64,000 nt of DNA from DATHXC01 sp035459965. Its GTDB lineage: Bacteria > Pseudomonadota > Gammaproteobacteria > Burkholderiales > Methylophilaceae. The DNA lies in NCBI GenBank assembly GCA_035459965.1, contig DATHXC010000007.1, forward strand, positions 186,001 to 250,000, given 5' to 3'. This document shows, piece after piece, positions 34,627-42,405 of this stretch. Below the pieces are notes generated by a model. It saw only the letters and a list, made by a program, of their open reading frames with translations. It ran no database searches and was not told the DNA's origin. The stretch's first letter is position 1, and each line of letters begins with the position of its first letter. Both the position numbers and the translations under genes were made by a program.

Positions 34627-35856
34627 TCAAAGCCTGGTAACTTGTAGAACTAGTAATATATCGCTCTTAGTATTTGAATTACCGTTGTTCTTTAACCAGT
34701 CAGGAAGCCATTTAAAGCCTGTTTTAGACTCGTTGGCAGTGGTTTCTTCAAGTCCACCCATGACGATAATATCTTCATCCTGAGAGTTCACCACGCTTGA
34801 TAATTCGCGTTTGATCAAAGTCGGGCTGTTGTTGACGCCTGTTGTTGTCGGGATGAAGTTGGATAGCTGCTGGTTGATCTGGAGCTCGATGTTGTCAGCT
34901 CTGATGATCGGGTAAATATCCAGGATAATACCGCTAGATTTGTACTGTACGCTTTGTACAGCCTGGCCTATTCCCTGATAGCTTACTGATCCCAGTATAG
35001 GCACCTCTTGCCCAACCGTAAATTTAGCGTTCTCCCGATCCTTTACCCGCAGGCTTGGAGCGCTAACGATCTTGAAGCGGCTATCGCTTGATAAAGCACT
35101 ATAAACAGCCTCTATGCCAGCGCCTTTAAAGCTCAGTGCATTGCTTAGGACATTTTGTCCGGTACTGATGCCTAGTTTAAAGTTTAGAAGGTCTACGGCC
35201 GCAGAAAATGCTGTCTGTTGACCCTTATTTGCTGTGACCTCGTAAATGTAGGCTTTAACCAGAATTTCACCGCTTGGTATGTCTACCTGTTTAAGCAGCT
35301 TTTGAAGCTGAGCAGTTTCTTTGTCAGTGCCGTAGAAAATAAAAGAATCATAGTTTTTAGATTGGTAGCTGGCTGCACTGGTGCCTACGTCATTGGTCTT
35401 TGCTTCTGATGTGGGTGTCTGCGTCATGGCACCTTGGCGCTGGAAGGTAAAGCGTCCTTTAGTGAAAATGCTGGATAGCATGTCAGCCAGGTATTGCACG
35501 TTTCTGTATCGAGGCTGGTAGTAAAAAGCGGTGCGATCATCATCGATGACCGGTTCTACTTTGCTTTTCTCAATGTAGGTTAAGCCGCCTTGTTTGGTGA
35601 CCTGGTAACCATTATTAGTCGCTAGCCTGGTCAATGCATTGGCAATGGTCTTTTGATCCTGGTTGATGATGCGCAGCGTGACTGTGGTTTCGTCACGGTT
35701 AAAGCTGTCATCGGCAATGTAAGGCGCATGCAGGATTTCACCATAAACAATTTTGGCTAATTCGTTGAGCTTGATGGAGTCCAGGTTAAGCGTGAAGTCA
35801 GCCGCATAGATTGGCGCTGAAAATACATAAAAAGCCACGATTGCGTATATTTTCAT
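34627..35856 (-). CDS. Phage secretin (pIV-like, GspD/PilQ family)
   Basis: A 409-aa outer-membrane secretin that forms the exit channel for phage extrusion. It has a signal peptide (ends near IYAAD), N-terminal secretin N0/N1-like domains, and the secretin core with VPILGSVSYQG, the hydrophobic SGIILDIYPII strand and QDEDIIVMGGLEE. Many inoviruses borrow a host secretin; this one carries its own, like Ff pIV. The start overlaps the zot stop by 4 nt. Confidence 0.88.
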   Translation of the reverse strand: MKIYAIVAFYVFSAPIYAADFTLNLDSIKLNELAKIVYGEILHAPYIADDSFNRDETTVTLRIINQDQKTIANALTRLATNNGYQVTKQGGLTYIEKSKVEPVIDDDRTAFYYQPRYRNVQYLADMLSSIFTKGRFTFQRQGAMTQTPTSEAKTNDVGTSAASYQSKNYDSFIFYGTDKETAQLQKLLKQVDIPSGEILVKAYIYEVTANKGQQTAFSAAVDLLNFKLGISTGQNVLSNALSFKGAGIEAVYSALSSDSRFKIVSAPSLRVKDRENAKFTVGQEVPILGSVSYQGIGQAVQSVQYKSSGIILDIYPIIRADNIELQINQQLSNFIPTTTGVNNSPTLIKRELSSVVNSQDEDIIVMGGLEETTANESKTGFKWLPDWLKNNGNSNTKSDILLVLQVTRL

Positions 35857-36965
35857 GGTTTGCCTGGCTGTGTGTTCAGGGTTGAACCTGTCCAGTTCGA
35901 ATAGGCATCGTTATCAAGGATCGCGCCGATGTCGAGGCCAGCAAGCCTTATATTTGATGGGCTTACTACATAACGGGTAATGCCCTGGTCGTTGCGCATG
36001 ACTAGTGTTAGATCATTGCCTAGCTGGTAATAGCCCAAAATGCGCCAGGTGGTTTTGGGTTCGGGTACTACCGCTTGAGGTAGGACATTAGCCGCAACAG
36101 CAGTTTCGCCAGGCGCAGGTATGCCCACGGGTTGTGTTTGATCGGCATGCTTAGTCTCCGGGTGAAAAAATTGATTGAGCTTGTAGATAGAGAAGATCAT
36201 CCCAATCAGGAACAGCGGGATAAACAGCACGAAGCGCTTGCCTGATAACAGGTTGCCTCTAGTGTCGATACGCTGCTCTTTTGGAGTTGCAGCGCCTTCC
36301 TTAGCCTGAGAGTGTGAGGAATAAAGCTCGAACAGCTTTGGATCGTAGCTTTTCTGTAGTGAATTAATGGGCTTGCGTCGTGTGTTATAGCGCTGATAAA
36401 TATCGACCCGATAGCGCTTTGTTGATCCTAGCGCGGTGTGTTTTGTCATGACGAAGGTCTGATCGATGACATTTTTAAAGCTGCGGTGTATGTCGCCCAA
36501 GTCCTGTGTGATGATGGCGATCTCACAGCACAGGCCAGTTTTATCGTTGGTCATGTGACGATGCATGCGCAGGAAATTAAGCACTGATGGCGGACGCTTA
36601 TTGCCTTCTGAATCCTTAGGTGCAAAGCCATCCCAAAAGCGCCAGATTTCATCTAAGGCGACCAAGTCACCAGGATGAATAATTGTTGTAGTTTTATATA
36701 CATCATCACCGTGCTGCTCTAGGTAATGGTCGGTAATCCAAAAGTCAGGCTTCATAATAAAGTGATGATCAAGATTAACCAGTTCACCAACTTTGTCAGG
36801 TGGGGTGCCGCGCTCTACAGCAATTGAGAACATTAGATCGTAGTTAAGGCCTGCAATATTGCTGACTACCCTACGTCCGGCCATAAGCGCTTCTAGAATC
36901 AGGACGGTAACAACTTCGTATGTCTTACCGTTACCCTGTAGGCCTATATAAGCGAGAAGCGGCAT
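35853..36965 (-). CDS. zot: Zot-family assembly ATPase (pI-like)
   Basis: A 370-aa inner-membrane motor for filamentous phage assembly. Walker A is GLQGNGKT (residues 8-15) and Walker B is LVALDEIW (101-108), followed by the conserved LRMHRH and ITQDL. A single membrane span (about residues 247-266, FVLFIPLFLIGMIFSIY) separates the cytoplasmic ATPase from a periplasmic tail that would meet the secretin. The start shares one base with the stop of the alpha-CTD-like gene. Confidence 0.93.
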   Translation of the reverse strand: MPLLAYIGLQGNGKTYEVVTVLILEALMAGRRVVSNIAGLNYDLMFSIAVERGTPPDKVGELVNLDHHFIMKPDFWITDHYLEQHGDDVYKTTTIIHPGDLVALDEIWRFWDGFAPKDSEGNKRPPSVLNFLRMHRHMTNDKTGLCCEIAIITQDLGDIHRSFKNVIDQTFVMTKHTALGSTKRYRVDIYQRYNTRRKPINSLQKSYDPKLFELYSSHSQAKEGAATPKEQRIDTRGNLLSGKRFVLFIPLFLIGMIFSIYKLNQFFHPETKHADQTQPVGIPAPGETAVAANVLPQAVVPEPKTTWRILGYYQLGNDLTLVMRNDQGITRYVVSPSNIRLAGLDIGAILDNDAYSNWTGSTLNTQPGKP

Positions 36966-37261
36966 TAGCGTGGCTTAAGTTCTAACCCAAGGCTTTCTAG
37001 GTATGTTTCAATTTCATTAAGGGATTTTCTGCCTAGGTTGTTGAACTGTAGTAATTTATACCTGTTGAACCCTATCAAATCCCTTAGTGTTTCAATACCC
37101 TCAGCACGTAAAACGTTAATGGAACGCATGGTTAAATCACATTCTAATAACCGCTGGTCCAGTTTAGGATCAGGGATTTGTTTTGCTGGGTAAAGGGCGT
37201 TTAATCTGTCTCTGAGTTCCAGTAGTTCAGCTTCGTTATCGCATTCAAATATATATCTCAT
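36965..37261 (-). CDS. Stand-alone RNA polymerase alpha-CTD-like protein
   Basis: A 98-aa protein whose C-terminal ~58 residues match the C-terminal domain of the RNA polymerase alpha subunit: LTMRSINVLRAEGIETLRD, then NNLGRKSLNEIETYLESLGL. The residues known to contact UP-element DNA in E. coli alpha are all present with the same spacing: Arg46 (R265), Asn49 (N268), Gly77 (G296), Lys79 (K298), Ser80 (S299) and Glu83 (E302). The first ~40 residues are unrelated and helical. It sits between DUF2523 and zot, both adjacent within 2 nt, so it belongs to the phage operon. A DNA-binding or transcription role is inferred. Confidence 0.85.
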   Translation of the reverse strand: MRYIFECDNEAELLELRDRLNALYPAKQIPDPKLDQRLLECDLTMRSINVLRAEGIETLRDLIGFNRYKLLQFNNLGRKSLNEIETYLESLGLELKPR

Positions 37262-37263
37262 AG

Positions 37264-37545
37264 TTATCCAATTACCGGAATTCTGCGAATAAGGAAACGC
37301 GCGATGTAAGCTGCAATGACAAGTGGTAAACCAAAATCCAGCCGCATAGCATCTATAAAAAACCAGATACCTGGTGGAATATTGGCGAAGGCATTGTTTA
37401 AGCCTGCTGTGCCTATGAATGGTGAAATGTAGGTGATGATTTTAGGGACTAGTGAGGCAACGATTGCAAACAAGATCGTCAGTATTGTGGCCTTTAAAAG
37501 GGCTGATCTTAGGAACCAGGCTAAGGCGGCTGTGATGATTGGCAT
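37264..37545 (-). CDS. DUF2523 minor coat/assembly membrane protein (pVI-like)
   Basis: A 93-aa hydrophobic protein with three likely membrane segments, of the DUF2523 family found beside zot in inoviruses and thought to correspond to pVI. The ATG at 37545 directly follows the upstream stop (TAGCATG). A longer frame would begin inside the adhesin gene and is less likely. Confidence 0.82.
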   Translation of the reverse strand: MPIITAALAWFLRSALLKATILTILFAIVASLVPKIITYISPFIGTAGLNNAFANIPPGIWFFIDAMRLDFGLPLVIAAYIARFLIRRIPVIG

Positions 37546-37546
37546 G

Positions 37547-38896
37547 CTATGCGCCCAGGACAATAAGTAATGCAAGGATTACCCAGGCCGCAACCATAGC
37601 AAAACTTAAGGGAGCTTTTACCTGGTCGAATACGTTGCACTGGGCATCTAAATTAAACGTGTGATCCCAGACATTGAATGTGGCTGTTGGGCATGTTGAC
37701 GTATGCGGTGGGAGCGTCCAGCTAGTCAATCCATCAAATGTTGATCCAAAGCCATTACTGAAGTCAGGGTCAGTGCCTGATCCGTCGGCTTCTCCTGTCA
37801 TTGAGGTAAGCGGGTCTAGTTTCTGAATGATGGAGTTGGCGGCTGTTTGGGCTTCTCCTGATCTTGAATAATCGTTCGGGAAGTTAACAACAGTGGTGTT
37901 GCCTCCACCGCCTCCACCTGTGCCTGGGTCAACTGCTGTCTGATCGCCTGTTTGCTCGGTGGACTGTAAGGAGGTGAGGTTGTTGTCACTGCTGAATGTG
38001 CCTGTATTAGTTGATGTCTTATTTGTTGTGGAATTGAATTTAGAGCTAGTAGCAGTGACTTTGCCATCGTTGTTTATGGCAATCGTAGATTTATTGCCGG
38101 GCGATGTTGCTGTGAGTGTTGAGGTTCCTTGACCTGCTATTTTTGAACTAGCACAGTCTGGATCATTTCTGGCGGGTTCGAATTTACCGGCTTTTTTTGT
38201 GAGTTCACAAAGTCCATCGCGTGGCTTCTCAACCAGTGTTTCGTCAGTCATGTGACAGAGATTATCGGTGCCTTGTGCATAGCCTGCTTTGCAGCTAATC
38301 GTTCTGAAAATGTTTACGACAAAATTGGTTATCGTTGGCTTGTCGCTGTAGTGACCATGCAAAACAATAAATGCTGCATTTTGTGGTGCATTGTCGATTG
38401 AGTCGATAACAAACAGTGTGTCTTCTCCTATCCAGGTGATTATGTCCTGTGCTGTAGGGTCTTCTGATTCGTAGTGGACAACGTCGGTAATCTCAGTGTA
38501 GGAAATAGGAATGTCGGTTGTAACGTGTGCCTTGGTTGGTGTTGTATTAGGTGGCGTTGGTTCTTGTGCACCAGTTGCAGCAGCACTCCAGCCGTCAGGA
38601 ACGACTAAAGGGGTGTTCGGGTCAAGAATGACTGAAATGCCTTTAGGCGCCTGTTCAGAATTAGCGCTGTCAGGGTCTGTAATGTCGTCCCAATAAAGGC
38701 TAAGACCGATAGCATGAAGGCCCACTGCTATGGTGCCGCCTACTGCTATTGCTGGCGCTCCCGCTAGTACTGCTAGGCTAGCAGCTGCGTATGTTGCATA
38801 TGTTGTATAAACCGCTAAATCCCACTTTAATTCTGCTCGTGATGTGAGTGGGATTAAAACTAGTAATGCAATGACTATAGATTTGTTTTTATTCAT
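37547..38896 (-). CDS. Phage adsorption protein (pIII/TspB-like)
   Basis: A 449-aa protein in the pIII position. It has a signal peptide, an N-terminal hydrophobic Ala-rich part, a Thr/Ser/Asn-rich middle with low complexity (TSTNTGTFSSDNN), a Gly-rich linker (GTGGGGGGN), a Cys-containing C-terminal domain and a final membrane anchor (AMVAAWVILALLIVLGA). This layout matches inovirus receptor-binding proteins of the TspB type. The host receptor is unknown. Confidence 0.82.
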   Translation of the reverse strand: MNKNKSIVIALLVLIPLTSRAELKWDLAVYTTYATYAAASLAVLAGAPAIAVGGTIAVGLHAIGLSLYWDDITDPDSANSEQAPKGISVILDPNTPLVVPDGWSAAATGAQEPTPPNTTPTKAHVTTDIPISYTEITDVVHYESEDPTAQDIITWIGEDTLFVIDSIDNAPQNAAFIVLHGHYSDKPTITNFVVNIFRTISCKAGYAQGTDNLCHMTDETLVEKPRDGLCELTKKAGKFEPARNDPDCASSKIAGQGTSTLTATSPGNKSTIAINNDGKVTATSSKFNSTTNKTSTNTGTFSSDNNLTSLQSTEQTGDQTAVDPGTGGGGGGNTTVVNFPNDYSRSGEAQTAANSIIQKLDPLTSMTGEADGSGTDPDFSNGFGSTFDGLTSWTLPPHTSTCPTATFNVWDHTFNLDAQCNVFDQVKAPLSFAMVAAWVILALLIVLGA

Positions 38897-38987
38897 CGCT
38901 CATGCCTTTTATGGCCGCCCAGGCGCACAGCAATCCAAACTCGAAAAAGCAGAATATATATACGATATCGGGGGTCATTGTCAGCAT
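38889..38987 (-). CDS. Tiny phage membrane protein (32 aa)
   Basis: A 32-aa ORF (MLTMTPDIVYIFCFFEFGLL...) with one hydrophobic segment, overlapping the adhesin start by 8 nt. It lies between the major coat gene and pIII, where Ff phages and relatives keep very small virion proteins such as pVII and pIX. No strong ribosome-binding site, so moderate confidence. Confidence 0.5.
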   Translation of the reverse strand: MLTMTPDIVYIFCFFEFGLLCAWAAIKGMSDE

Positions 38988-38999
38988 GATTGGTGGCTC

Positions 39000-39028
39000 A
39001 AAAAAGCCCCAGCCGTGAGGCCAGGGCT
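39000..39028 (-). terminator. Terminator directly after the major coat gene
   Basis: In the minus-strand RNA a 10-bp stem with a 4-nt loop is closed by two G-U pairs and followed by six U. On the opposite strand those two pairs would be A-C mismatches, so the signal is directional. Ff phages have a strong terminator at the same place after gene VIII. Confidence 0.8.
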
Positions 39029-39038
39029 AGTTTGTTGC

Positions 39039-39257
39039 TTAGGCGCTCTTGATAGCGGCAAGGATCATCTTGGCGCCCTTCCAGATCACGTAAACGCCAG
39101 AGATTGCTACAGCGATCAACAGCAGTGCTGGGCCAATGGTGCTGAAATCTACGCCAGTTGTGAGCGTTGTAAAATCAGGGCCAACAGCAAATGCATTGCC
39201 GGAAACAAAGCCCATGAGGGTTAAGAAAACAAATAGCACATTGAGTAGAAATTTCAT
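39039..39257 (-). CDS. Major coat protein (pVIII-like)
   Basis: A 72-aa precursor. A 24-residue signal peptide (MKFLLNVLFVFLTLMGFVSG then NAFA) leaves a 48-residue mature protein with an acidic N-terminus, a membrane span (LLLIAVAISGVYVIW) and a Lys-rich C-terminus (KGAKMILAAIKSA) for DNA contact. This is the exact design of Ff pVIII (50 aa). GGAG lies 8 nt before the ATG at 39257; the longer open frame is not needed. Confidence 0.9.
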   Translation of the reverse strand: MKFLLNVLFVFLTLMGFVSGNAFAVGPDFTTLTTGVDFSTIGPALLLIAVAISGVYVIWKGAKMILAAIKSA

Positions 39258-39324
39258 TTTTGATACTCCATTTAAAACCACGCGTCCGGCGTGTACGGAT
39301 TTGGGGACGGTATCCCAAATTTTT

Positions 39325-39783
39325 TTACCAGCGCCTAATGGCGCTCAGTATTGTTCCTATGTTCTTTGCTATCAGCCATGTACCCATCACAGTGACGAAA
39401 GCAAAAGACCAAGCAGCTGCAGCAGCTGCGTAATCGTATGTGCCGTTCCATAGTTCAACGGGTGTGCTTGATCCTGATCCACCGCCAGTGCAATTTGTGC
39501 AGGTTAGTGTTGTTGGGTATGCCGGAGAGTAATGCGGGGCTGTTTCAATGGTGCAAGAGCCATAAACTGGCGTAGGTAGTGTTCTTGTTCCACCTAGTTG
39601 AAAGGCACCTGATGCCAATGTGTAATAGTTTTGCTTCTAGACGCCTGCATCTAGTACGTTTTTGAAGTAGTAGACGGTGCCGGATATTGTTTCAATTTGT
39701 CCGTTATCAGTTCCGTAGACTGCATTGATGGCCTCGGTTGTCGTAGGCCAGCATGATCCGGCAGCTAGGTAGCCGGTTGTCAT
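39325..39783 (-). CDS. Minor coat protein gene interrupted by an in-frame amber codon
   Basis: From the ATG at 39783 the frame runs 48 codons (MTTGYLAAGSCW...LDAGV) to a TAG at 39639-39637, then continues in the same frame for 103 more codons to the stop at 39325. The second half contains a Gly/Ser linker (TGGGSGSS) and a C-terminal membrane span (WSFAFVTVMGTWLIAKNIG) typical of inovirus minor coat proteins. The only restart after TAG is a TTG at 39618 without a good ribosome-binding site. So this is a readthrough gene, a mutated gene, or two ORFs. The ATG overlaps the upstream stop (ATGA). Confidence 0.65.
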
Positions 39784-39938
39784 TTGGCTTCCCTAATTAC
39801 TGATATTAGATACTTATACAAACGTGTTGCATTACCAGCTACTGCTAATAACTGTTTAAAGCGCTCCTGTTGACGTTTTGCCTGTAGGTAGCTGATGTCA
39901 TAGCGCTCTGCTATCGTTTGGATTTCAGGATCATTCAA
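39780..39938 (-). CDS. Small basic helical phage protein (52 aa)
   Basis: A 52-residue ORF (MNDPEIQTIAERYDISYLQ...), starting with TTG and having AGGTG 8 nt upstream. It is predicted helical and basic (QAKRQQERFKQLL). Its stop overlaps the next gene by 4 nt. There is no ATG in the frame. The ribosome-binding site and start coincide with a half copy of the TGACACCA element, so its expression may be repressor-controlled. Confidence 0.55.
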   Translation of the reverse strand: MNDPEIQTIAERYDISYLQAKRQQERFKQLLAVAGNATRLYKYLISVIREAK

Positions 39939-39973
39939 TTGGTGTCACCTGGATCTGCTGCAGAAGCTTTTTG

Positions 39974-39990
39974 TGACACCAATGGTGTCA
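39974..39990. promoter_or_regulatory. Palindromic element, copy B (candidate phage operator)
   Basis: TGACACCAATGGTGTCA has perfect 8-bp arms around one A, and the identity with copy A extends to 39994. A half site TTGGTGTCACC follows at 39938-39948 upstream of the coat genes. Confidence 0.65.
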
Positions 39991-40050
39991 GATCAGATGT
40001 GCTAGGTAGCTGGTTTTGGCACCAAGAATAGAGGGTAGGGGAGTAGTACA

Positions 40051-41013
40051 TCAGGCTGCGTGCCTGTAGGCGTTAAGCTGTCTTACTTCAATAACCTTGA
40101 TGCGCTGGGTGAGGTTCATAACATTGCAAGGCGCAGATATATCAACGCCATATTCAATCAGGCCAGCGCGAGCGCGGTAATAGGCTGACTTGGTTAAGTA
40201 GCTTTTAGGGTCTACACCGTCGCGCCACATAATTGCGTGTTGCCTTAAACGGGTAGGGATGTCAGCCCATGATTCTGATGTAGAGTTCTCAGCAAATGCC
40301 TGTCCGGCGAATTTTGCATACACAGTTTTTTCCATGTCGTCTTTCCATTTCATTAGCTTGTTTAACCCGTTTTGTCTGAGGTATTCACTGCCTAGTTGTA
40401 TTTCAAATCGTGCTGTAGTCTGGTTGGCGTGGGGTGTACGCATGCCTTGCATTTCAGCTAGCTTGTCATAAAGCTTTGCTTTCCAGTACTGTCCGCGCTT
40501 TGTGTCATATCCCCATGTAGGACCGTACTTGCCTACACGTGCGACACGTTGCCCAATGCGTCGTGATGAGAGTTGCTGTGCGAGCTTCAAATATTCATCG
40601 GTATGAAAATTTGCTGCTAAATCTATTCTGGTGAGGTATGTGCCGTATTCCGCAATCGTTCCTGCGCGCTCAATAGTGCCTAATGAGCGCAAATCTAGCT
40701 CTGGCATAAGTGCTCTGATAAAGAGGGCAGCTTTATCAAAACACTCCTGCAATGTATGGCCGAGCAAATTGCTTTGCTCTCTAAATCTGCCGATGTTGCC
40801 TTGGAACCATAAACGCCGCCCATCGCATTTAATGCGGATGCTGGTATCAGAGCTTGGGCAACGTATTTGTTCCCATTGCTGCATTTCTTGTTCAATAAGA
40901 CCATTGCGGTCTATTTTTAGTATCTTGCCTGACTCTAAAACTGGGTTTACTGAATTAGCTGCAAAATCATGTCTAAAACTTAACCAATCACAAATGACTG
41001 AATCGAATTTCAT
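40051..41013 (-). CDS. Phage replication initiation protein (gene II/RstA-like)
   Basis: A 320-aa rolling-circle replication initiator of the filamentous-phage type (Phage_CRI/RstA-like). It begins MKFDSVICDWLSFRHDF, a pattern typical of these proteins, with RIDLAANF, WKAKLYDKLAEM and ARFEIQLGSEYLR further on. It nicks the phage origin to start single-strand synthesis. I chose the ATG at 41013; a GTG at 41040 would add nine residues, and neither has a good ribosome-binding site. A hairpin separates it from the ssDNA-binding gene. Confidence 0.83.
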   Translation of the reverse strand: MKFDSVICDWLSFRHDFAANSVNPVLESGKILKIDRNGLIEQEMQQWEQIRCPSSDTSIRIKCDGRRLWFQGNIGRFREQSNLLGHTLQECFDKAALFIRALMPELDLRSLGTIERAGTIAEYGTYLTRIDLAANFHTDEYLKLAQQLSSRRIGQRVARVGKYGPTWGYDTKRGQYWKAKLYDKLAEMQGMRTPHANQTTARFEIQLGSEYLRQNGLNKLMKWKDDMEKTVYAKFAGQAFAENSTSESWADIPTRLRQHAIMWRDGVDPKSYLTKSAYYRARAGLIEYGVDISAPCNVMNLTQRIKVIEVRQLNAYRHAA

Positions 41014-41051
41014 GGTGGGTTGTGTCACGCTTTTTCCCACTTTTGGGAATT

Positions 41052-41078
41052 ACTTGCAGTGGTACTAGCACTGCAAGT
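41052..41078. promoter_or_regulatory. Perfect inverted repeat between SSB and replication genes
   Basis: ACTTGCAGTG and CACTGCAAGT form a perfect 10-bp stem with a 7-nt loop, about 40 nt before the replication initiator. It may act as a translational or transcriptional control site, since Ff gene V protein represses gene II translation at the mRNA leader. Confidence 0.55.
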
Positions 41079-41115
41079 TGAAAACCCGTTAGTTGCTGAA
41101 CGTTCGTACACTAGA

Positions 41116-41415
41116 TTAGGCCGCTTTGGTTTGTTGATTTGCGACTGGTTGGATGTTGCTTAGGCCAACCTGTAAGCGTCCGTTTCGGTCAAGATAAATG
41201 CATGCTGGGGTGAGCTCATACATGCCAGCCGGAAAACTGGGCTGGTTGTTATTGAGGATGCACTCAACTTTGTCATAGGTGCCATCAAGTGTGCCGTTTG
41301 CGTTAGGTAGATAGGCCAGCAGGGTCTGTATGCGCATTGATCGTTGTTCTCCAGTGCCTTTGTCTATCCATTTGCGCTCTACTGGTTTTGGGTCTTTGAT
41401 CTCTAGCTTAATCAT
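41116..41415 (-). CDS. Phage ssDNA-binding protein (gene V-like)
   Basis: A 99-aa protein starting MIKLEIKDPKP, with QPSFPAGMYELTPACIYLDRNGRLQVG; this mirrors Ff gene V protein (MIKVEIK...PAYAPGLYTV...FGSLMIDRLRL). Gene V coats new single strands and directs them to packaging. AGGA is 7 nt upstream of the ATG at 41415; the upstream extension overlaps the predicted promoter and is unlikely. Confidence 0.85.
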   Translation of the reverse strand: MIKLEIKDPKPVERKWIDKGTGEQRSMRIQTLLAYLPNANGTLDGTYDKVECILNNNQPSFPAGMYELTPACIYLDRNGRLQVGLSNIQPVANQQTKAA

Positions 41416-41477
41416 GTCGTTGTCCTTAGGTTTGTTTGAGTAATTAATCAATAATCCTGACATCAGGATTAGTCGCA

Positions 41478-41507
41478 TTTATACTCCTGCTAGCGTGATG
41501 TCGTCAA
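41478..41507 (-). promoter_or_regulatory. Promoter of the phage operon
   Basis: On the minus strand TTGACG (41507-41502) and TATAAA (41483-41478) are 18 nt apart, leading into the SSB gene. It lies between the divergent SSB and DUF2726 genes. Confidence 0.55.
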
Positions 41508-41533
41508 TATTATTATTGGAATATCATCAGGCC

Positions 41534-42007
41534 ATGAAAATAATTGGTCTTCCGGTGGTTTATGTAGCTTCTATCCTATTGTTTATATTTGTAATATTGG
41601 TAATTAGGGTTTTGGTAAAAGCTGCTGGAGCAAGCGAAAGCAGTAGATATTTCAGTAAAAGACCCTTATCTGAAATTGAGCAAAATATGTACTGGAAGCT
41701 ATCAAAAGCTTACGAAGGAGAAAAAATTATTCTTTCTCAAGTCGCTTTTTCAAGCTTCATAGGGGCTACGGGGACAGGTAAAAACCGTAACTCTAAGTTC
41801 TATAAAGCCAGGCAAAAAGTGGCTGATTTCGTCATCTGCAATAAGGATTTTTCAGTACATGCAATCGTTGAAGTGGACGATAAAACGCACAACGTACTGA
41901 AAGATGCAGCTCGTGATCTGATTACTGAAGAGGCTGGAATTAGAACTTTTCGGGTTGAAGCTAAAGCATTACCATCAATTGAAGAATTAAAGGCAGCTAT
42001 ACAATGA
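41534..42007 (+). CDS. Membrane-anchored DUF2726 nuclease-like protein
   Basis: A 157-aa protein with an N-terminal membrane span (VVYVASILLFIFVILVIRVLV) and a C-terminal DUF2726 domain: KVADFVICNKDF then HAIVEVDDKTH, where the Asp and Glu-x-Asp pattern resembles restriction-endonuclease-like folds. It is divergent from the phage operon and overlaps the next gene by 4 nt. Function in the phage is unknown; a role in superinfection control or DNA entry is speculation. An ATG at 41498 would add 12 residues. Confidence 0.7.
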   Translation: MKIIGLPVVYVASILLFIFVILVIRVLVKAAGASESSRYFSKRPLSEIEQNMYWKLSKAYEGEKIILSQVAFSSFIGATGTGKNRNSKFYKARQKVADFVICNKDFSVHAIVEVDDKTHNVLKDAARDLITEEAGIRTFRVEAKALPSIEELKAAIQ

Positions 42008-42405
42008 AGACAATTGAATATTTAGACGAATGCAAGAAAAAACTAAATATAACAAGCAATTATGCCTTGGCTAAACATATTGATGTTCCTGAACAACGTG
42101 TCCACGATTATTACAAAGGTCGAAATGGGCCAGACGATTATGCGTGTTTCAAGATTGCAGAATGTATTGGTATCGATCCTGCAATTGTTATAGCGGAAAT
42201 CAGAAGTGAGACTGAAACAAGCGAAAAAAAGCGTGAGTACTTTAAAGTTTTTCGTGGTGCCTCCAGGAAAGCAGGCGTCGTTATCATCCTGGCGTTGGCC
42301 TTAAGTCTTTCCTTACTCAACGCGCCAGAGGTTGGCGATCATAGCGGGAGTGTGGCTACAGTATTAGGGGGTCTTGTTTTTTTATATCGTCGTTACTTCG
42401 CATAA
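42004..42405 (+). CDS. DUF3693-type HTH regulator ending inside dif
   Basis: A 133-aa protein with an N-terminal helix-turn-helix (LNITSNYALAKHIDVPEQRVHDYYKGRNGPDDY), like the DUF3693 'phage-related' regulators of filamentous phages, and two hydrophobic segments near the C-terminus. It may be the phage repressor. Its last codons and TAA stop (42403-42405) lie in the XerC arm of dif; the left arm would also supply a TAA in frame, so the gene stays intact in the circular phage. The start overlaps the DUF2726 stop by 4 nt. Confidence 0.75.
   Translation: MKTIEYLDECKKKLNITSNYALAKHIDVPEQRVHDYYKGRNGPDDYACFKIAECIGIDPAIVIAEIRSETETSEKKREYFKVFRGASRKAGVVIILALALSLSLLNAPEVGDHSGSVATVLGGLVFLYRRYFA

Noticed and set aside
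34627..36965. Zot as a human-type enterotoxin
   Set aside because: The Walker motifs, membrane span and neighbours show a phage assembly ATPase. The toxin name comes from Vibrio, and nothing here supports a toxin role.
36965..37261. Fragment of a displaced host rpoA gene
   Set aside because: It lacks any alpha N-terminal domain remnant, has a distinct N-terminus and tight spacing to both phage neighbours, so it is a separate gene rather than debris.
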